Shown piece after piece: positions 60,037 through 64,000 of a stretch of DNA of 64,000 bases (position 1 is its first letter; each line of letters starts with the position of its first letter). This DNA is from WHSW01 sp963846565. Its GTDB lineage: Bacteria > Actinomycetota > Thermoleophilia > Solirubrobacterales > 70-9. The stretch is taken from contig CAWJWL010000005.1 of NCBI GenBank assembly GCA_963846565.1, positions 1,426,001-1,490,000 on the forward strand. The letters run 5' to 3'. A program made the position numbers and the translations under genes. The notes below the pieces were generated by a model. The model saw nothing but the letters and a program-made list of their open reading frames with translations. It ran no database searches and was not told where the DNA came from.

Positions 60037-62016
60037 ATGGCCCGATACCTCCGACATCCCCCGTCCAAACACGCGACCGCCGCGCTTGTTGCGGCGGCGA
60101 CGCTCGCGCTTGCCCTCGGCGACGGTGGGAGCGCGCCCACCGCGTACTCGGTCGAGGCGCTGGCGCTCTGGGCGCTGATCCTGGTCGGGGTCGCCGCGGG
60201 CTTCCTCCCACGCGCCGCGCCGCCGTCGAGCGGGTTCGCAGCGGGCGCCTGCCTGGTGGCGTTCGCGCTGATCAGCGGCCTCTCCGCAATCTGGGCCAGC
60301 GACGCCGGCGCCGCGTTCGACGAGACCGTCGTCGCGCTCGGCTATGCCGGGCTGTTCGTCGGCGTCCTCATCGGCTCGCGGCGGGGGGAGGCGGGTCCGT
60401 GGCTCGCCGGACTCGCGATCGGACTGGGGCTCGTCGCCGTCCTCGCCCTCGGCGCCCGGCTCGAGCCGTCGATATTCGGCGACGGCGAGGCCGCCCTGCT
60501 CGAACGCCTCCCCGCGGCGCAAGGGCGGCTCAGCGACCCGTTTCTGTACTGGAACGCCCTCGCCGCCGCGATGGCGACCGCGCTCGTCCTGCTCGGCTGG
60601 CTCGCCGCCGGCACCCGCGAGCGGATCGGGCGCTCGCTCGCGGTCGCGGCGATCCCGCTCGCCGGCCTGACCCTCTACATGACCACGTCCAGAGGCGGCG
60701 CCGCCGCGGCCCTGCTCGGGCTCGCGGTCCTGATCCTCGGCGGGCCGCGCCGGGTCCGCCTCGCCGGCGCACTCGCGATCGGCCTCGCCGGGACCGCGGC
60801 GCTGATCGTCCTCGCGTCGACCAAGGATGCGCTGCTCGACCTGCCCCTGAGCGAGTTGGCGCGCAGCCAGGCCGGTGGGCTCGAGCTCGCGATCGTCCTG
60901 GTCGTGCTCGCCTGCGGCGGGCTCGCGTACGGGGCCGACCCGCTGCTGGGGCGGCTCAAGGCGCCCTCCGTCCGGATCCCGGCGAAGGCGGCGATCGCCG
61001 CCGTTCTGCTCGCCGTGATCGCCGTGGTGATCGTCGCGAATCCGGCCGAGCGCTGGGAGGAGTTCAAGTCGCCGCCCTCGGGCGGCCCGGTCGCGGGCGA
61101 GGCGCGCGATCTGCTCTCGCGGGGCGGCTCGAGTGGCCGCTACCAGTTCTGGGAGAGCGCGGTGGACGCATTCGGCGAGCAACCGCTGCGAGGCGTCGGC
61201 GCCGCCGGGTACGAGTCGCACTGGAATCAGAACGGGACGCTCGAGGTGCCCGGTCCGAACGGCCACTCGCTCCTCTTCGACACCGCGGCCGAGCTCGGCC
61301 TTCTCGGCCTCGCCGCGATTCTCGCCTTCGCCTCCATCTGCGTCGTCGTCGCGATCCGTCGGCTGCTCGCGATCCGGCGCGCTCCGGGCGAGCTCGACGA
61401 CGACCATCGCGGCGAGCTGGTCGCCGTGATCGGGGTCCTCGTCGCCGGCTTCGCCGGCGCGTCGGTCGACTGGCTCTGGGAGAACCCGGCCGCCTTCGGC
61501 CCGATCATCGTCGCGGCGGCCCTGCTCACCGGTCCCGCGACCGCGCCGGGCCCCGCCACGCCGGCGGCAGCCGGCGAGCGACGCAGTCGCCGGCGCTTCG
61601 CCGGGGGGGTCGTCGTCCTCGCGTTCGCCTGGGTCGCGATCTGCGCCTCGACCCTGCTGCTCTTGACCAATCTGTCGCTGAGCTCGAGTCGCGGGAGCTT
61701 CGCCGACGGCGAGCTCGACGGCGCCGCCGGATCGGCTCAGAATGCGATCGACGTGCAGCCCTGGGCGGCAGAGCCGCATCAGCAGCTCGGGCTCGTCCGC
61801 GAAGCGCAGGGCGACCTCCCCGGCGCGGAGGAGGAGATCGACAAGGCAATCGACCGTTCGCCGGAGGATTGGCGGCTGTGGCTGATCGCCGCCCGGCTTC
61901 GCGCCGCCGCCGGCGATGAGGAGGGCGCTCTCGCGGATGCCGAGCGCGCGCGCTCGCTCGCGCCGCGGATCCCGGTATTCGACCAGCCGATCTCCGAGCT
62001 CGTCGCCGGGCTCTAG
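60037..62016 (+). CDS. O-antigen ligase/Wzy-like membrane protein with TPR tail
   Basis: 659 residues. About 12 helices, with the O-antigen ligase region in SDPFLYWNALAAAMATALVL, LTLYMTTSRGGAAAALLGLA, SSGRYQFWESAVDAFGEQPL and NGHSLLFDTAAELGLLGLAA. A TPR-like C-terminus starts at about 560 (PHQQLGLVREAQGDLPGAEE). Enzymes of this type polymerise or ligate lipid-linked polysaccharide outside the membrane. A paralogue is partly present at the right end of the window. Confidence 0.85.
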   Translation: MARYLRHPPSKHATAALVAAATLALALGDGGSAPTAYSVEALALWALILVGVAAGFLPRAAPPSSGFAAGACLVAFALISGLSAIWASDAGAAFDETVVALGYAGLFVGVLIGSRRGEAGPWLAGLAIGLGLVAVLALGARLEPSIFGDGEAALLERLPAAQGRLSDPFLYWNALAAAMATALVLLGWLAAGTRERIGRSLAVAAIPLAGLTLYMTTSRGGAAAALLGLAVLILGGPRRVRLAGALAIGLAGTAALIVLASTKDALLDLPLSELARSQAGGLELAIVLVVLACGGLAYGADPLLGRLKAPSVRIPAKAAIAAVLLAVIAVVIVANPAERWEEFKSPPSGGPVAGEARDLLSRGGSSGRYQFWESAVDAFGEQPLRGVGAAGYESHWNQNGTLEVPGPNGHSLLFDTAAELGLLGLAAILAFASICVVVAIRRLLAIRRAPGELDDDHRGELVAVIGVLVAGFAGASVDWLWENPAAFGPIIVAAALLTGPATAPGPATPAAAGERRSRRRFAGGVVVLAFAWVAICASTLLLLTNLSLSSSRGSFADGELDGAAGSAQNAIDVQPWAAEPHQQLGLVREAQGDLPGAEEEIDKAIDRSPEDWRLWLIAARLRAAAGDEEGALADAERARSLAPRIPVFDQPISELVAGL

Positions 62017-62033
62017 CTAGCCTTGCCCCGATC

Positions 62034-62930
62034 GTGAGCGACCTCGCATTCCTCATCTGCGTCGAGCACGGACGGCTCGAGAACGAGGCGATCGTCCTCT
62101 GCGAGTCGATCCGCCGCTTCGGCGGCGCAACCGCCCAAGCGCCGATCTACGCCTTCACGCCGCGCCCCCACAAGCTCCCCGAGCCGGGGACGCTCGAGCG
62201 CCTGCGCGAGCTCGACGTGACCCAGGTCGACGAGCCGCTCGAGGGCCTGCGCGACGAGCTGCCGACCTTCAACAAGGTCTACGCCTGCGCCTGGGCCGAG
62301 CGCGAGCTCGAGCACGGGACGCTCGTCTTCCTCGACACCGACTCGGTGATCCTCAACGAGCCGACCGAGCTGCTCGAGGGCGACTGGGTTGCCGCCGCCC
62401 GGCCCGTCGACCGCCGGATCGCGGGCTCGCGCGGCAAGGGCAAGAACGAGCCTTTCTGGCAGCGGATGTACGAGGCGCTCGACGTCAAAACCGAGCCCTT
62501 CGTCGAGACCGCGGTGGGAAACATGCGGATCCGCGCCTACTGGAACAGCGGCCTGATCGCGGTCAAGCGTGAGGCCGGCCTCTTCGCCCGCTGGCAGTGG
62601 GCCCTGGACACGCTGATGGAGAAGGACATCATCTACTTCCGGATGGAGAAGTTCATGGACCAGATCTCCTGGGCCGGGGCGTCGGCGGACTACGCCGACC
62701 GCACGCGCACCCTCTCCGCCACCTACAACTATCCGCTGCGCCAGCGCGGCGGGCTTCCCGACGAGTCTCGCGACCTGGACCTCGACGAGATCGTCCAGCT
62801 CCACTACCGCCTGTTTCTCCACCTCCCGGACCCGCTGGCGATGGTCGAGCCCCCGTTCGACCCGTCAACCCCGCAGTACGAGTGGCTCGCCGAGCGCGTC
62901 CCGATCGAGCCGATCGTCGACGAGGACTGA
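62034..62930 (+). CDS. Glycosyltransferase-like (GT-A, DxD) protein
   Basis: 298 residues from GTG 62034, 17 bp after the ligase stop. DLAFLICVEHGRLENEAIVL, LPTFNKVYACAWAERELEHG, LVFLDTDSVILNEPTELLEG (DxD metal motif) and YWNSGLIAVKREAGLF resemble GT8-like or nucleotide-diphospho-sugar transferases. It probably works on the same surface polysaccharide as its neighbour. Confidence 0.75.
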   Translation: MSDLAFLICVEHGRLENEAIVLCESIRRFGGATAQAPIYAFTPRPHKLPEPGTLERLRELDVTQVDEPLEGLRDELPTFNKVYACAWAERELEHGTLVFLDTDSVILNEPTELLEGDWVAAARPVDRRIAGSRGKGKNEPFWQRMYEALDVKTEPFVETAVGNMRIRAYWNSGLIAVKREAGLFARWQWALDTLMEKDIIYFRMEKFMDQISWAGASADYADRTRTLSATYNYPLRQRGGLPDESRDLDLDEIVQLHYRLFLHLPDPLAMVEPPFDPSTPQYEWLAERVPIEPIVDED

Positions 62931-63013
62931 GCGCGGCCGGCGTCTCTCGGTGCCCTGGCAGGGGTCGGCCGCGGCGCATTCGCAGGTGGGGTGGGCGTCG
63001 ATGTTGCCGCGCA

Positions 63014-63065
63014 CCACGACTGAACGGATAGTGGCCCTATAGGGCCACCGAGCGTTCAGTCGTGG
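63014..63065. repeat. Nested perfect inverted repeat in a 240-bp gene-free gap
   Basis: The gap 62931-63170 lies between convergent genes. CCACGACTGAACG (63014-63026) pairs exactly with CGTTCAGTCGTGG (63053-63065), and inside it GTGGCCC-TATA-GGGCCAC (63031-63048) is a second perfect repeat. It may serve as a bidirectional terminator or be a copy of a dispersed element. I see nothing else in the gap. Confidence 0.6.
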
Positions 63066-63170
63066 CGTGGCGTGTCGCGAAACGTCGCCATCACGCCCCC
63101 ACCCAGCAGCTACGAGCGCCGGCGCCCGGGCCCGACGCCAGGGGGTTCCCCGCCCGGCAGCCCGACCCGC

Positions 63171-64000
63171 TTACTCCGGCAGCGGAGGCGGGTTCTTCGC
63201 CAGGCCGGGACACTCGAGGCCCTCGACCTTGCCGTAGAGCAGGACCTGGCGCGGATTGAGCGCGCGGGCGCGGGAGATGTCGTCGCAGGCCGCATCGAGG
63301 TTGCCGGCCCGGCCATCGACGAGCGCGAGCGCTCGCCACCAGCGCCAGTCCTCGTCGGCCCGCTCGATCCCGGCGACGATCGCCCTCCGCGCCGAGACGA
63401 GGTCCCCGGCCCGCTGGTAGGCGAGCCCGAGCTGGATCCGCGGCTCGGCCGAGAGCGGAAGCAGGTCGACCGCGTCCTCGGCCTTCACGATCGCCTCCTG
63501 GAAGTTGCCGGCGTCGACCGCCTCGCGGCTCTGATCGAGCGTCCGTTCCGTGAGCAGCAGGAGGCCGCAGAGGAGCATCGAGGCCCAGCCGAGGGCGAGG
63601 GTGAGGCCCGCGATGAGCAGGCCGCCGCGGGAGCGGCGCAGCGGCTTCGGCGGCGCGGGGGGTGGGTTGATCAGCTGCGGGGTGAGCGCGCCGCCGGTGC
63701 AGAGCGCGATCGCGAGCACGATCGGAGCGAATACGGCCGGCAGCTCCCAGAGGAAGTCGAAAGCCGCCGCGAGCGCGCCGCCGACGACGATCGCGAGCGC
63801 CGCCGTTGCCGCGCCGTCGCGGACGTAGCTCGAGCGCACCGCTCCGGCGACGATCGCGATCGCGAACAGCGAGCCGATCAGCAGGAATCCGGGCAGGCCG
63901 AGCTCGCCGGCCGACTCGAGGAAGAGCGAATGCGCGTTCTGGACCTGGAAGCCGAACGCCCCGTGTTGGTTCCAGTAGGTGCCGAACTCGCCCGCCCCGA
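63171..64000 (-). CDS. O-antigen ligase-like membrane protein, C-terminal part (5' end outside window)
   Basis: The last 275 or so residues are present. GEFGTYWNQHGAFG, QNAHSLFLESAGELGLPGFL and several helices match the 60037-62016 protein and the O-antigen ligase family; a TPR-like tail follows (SAEPRIQLGLAYQRAGDLVS, NLDAACDDISRARALNP). The C-terminus ends CPGLAKNPPPLPE. It is convergent with the glycosyltransferase at 62034. The two ligase-like proteins may act on different polymers. Confidence 0.82.
   Translation of the reverse strand, partial: GAGEFGTYWNQHGAFGFQVQNAHSLFLESAGELGLPGFLLIGSLFAIAIVAGAVRSSYVRDGAATAALAIVVGGALAAAFDFLWELPAVFAPIVLAIALCTGGALTPQLINPPPAPPKPLRRSRGGLLIAGLTLALGWASMLLCGLLLLTERTLDQSREAVDAGNFQEAIVKAEDAVDLLPLSAEPRIQLGLAYQRAGDLVSARRAIVAGIERADEDWRWWRALALVDGRAGNLDAACDDISRARALNPRQVLLYGKVEGLECPGLAKNPPPLPE

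Noticed and set aside
59320..61779. A very long minus-strand open frame (about 819 codons) over the O-antigen-ligase-like gene
   Set aside because: Only its last 206 codons, from ATG 59940, encode a protein with signal peptide and anchor. The rest is an antisense shadow of the + strand gene and is dominated by Arg, Asp and Gly.

Overview
The window is high-GC, densely packed bacterial DNA with frequent GTG/TTG starts, many 1-4 bp stop/start overlaps and many -10-like TANNNT boxes only 6-9 nt before start codons, as in leaderless genes. Gene content (Suf system with SufU and an Rrf2 regulator, MoeZ/CysO-type sulfur carrier pair, WS/DGAT acyltransferase, EfeO/EfeB, CopC-CopD fusion, actinobacterial gamma-glutamyl amine genes, glycine-rich surface proteins with basic beta-rich tails) points to an actinobacterium, most probably Thermoleophilia (Solirubrobacterales-like). 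That placement is inference from protein style, not from a marker-gene tree. No rRNA, tRNA, CRISPR array, transposase, integrase or phage gene was recognised.

Layout. 0-4.4 kb: small enzymes (GNAT, alpha/beta hydrolase, SDR, class I glutamine amidotransferase, NTF2-like). 4.4-10.1 kb: one tight leftward operon of an ethanolamine/amino-acid permease, a glutamine-synthetase-like ligase, a PuuD-like hydrolase, an aldehyde dehydrogenase and an SDR, with a FadR-type regulator nearby; this looks like a gamma-glutamylation route for ethanolamine or a related amino alcohol. 10.1-13.7 kb: coiled-coil protein, FadR regulator, HAD/FxsA operon, DUF59 protein. 13.8-18.8 kb: two secreted esterases and a badly frameshifted LVIVD-type protein, divergent from a TetR gene with a perfect palindromic operator between them. 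19-25.9 kb: DMT transporter, WS/DGAT, M28 lipoprotein, IspH, ECF sigma factor with a membrane tail. 25.9-31.8 kb: zinc CDF exporter, a thioredoxin-fold protein without CxxC, a haem-oxygenase-like diiron protein, membrane proteins and a glycine-rich surface protein.

31.8-41.5 kb is a metal-homeostasis island: ZnuA divergent from Zur-ZnuC-ZnuB with two operator-like palindromes, then copper genes (a His-rich membrane protein, CopC-CopD, YcnI/DUF1775 and small membrane proteins), then EfeO and EfeB for iron. 41.9-49.9 kb is a split suf locus: rrf2-sufC-sufS, sufU, and Rieske-sufB-sufD, interrupted by a secreted glycoside hydrolase-like gene. 50-54 kb: unknown protein, NarL-type two-component system and HtpX protease. 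54-64 kb: surface polysaccharide functions (two glycosyltransferases, two O-antigen-ligase-like proteins with TPR ends, a second glycoside hydrolase-like protein, a glycine-rich anchored protein, a polytopic membrane protein) with a rhodanese-ThiF/CysO sulfur-carrier pair embedded.

Several genes contain single-base frameshifts with good family sequence on both sides (1665-2517, 4383-5136, 12807-13336, 13392-13702, 13775-15650, 38196-38455, 38478-39177, 40155-41427). They are more likely consensus errors than decay, and coordinates of those genes should be read with this in mind.
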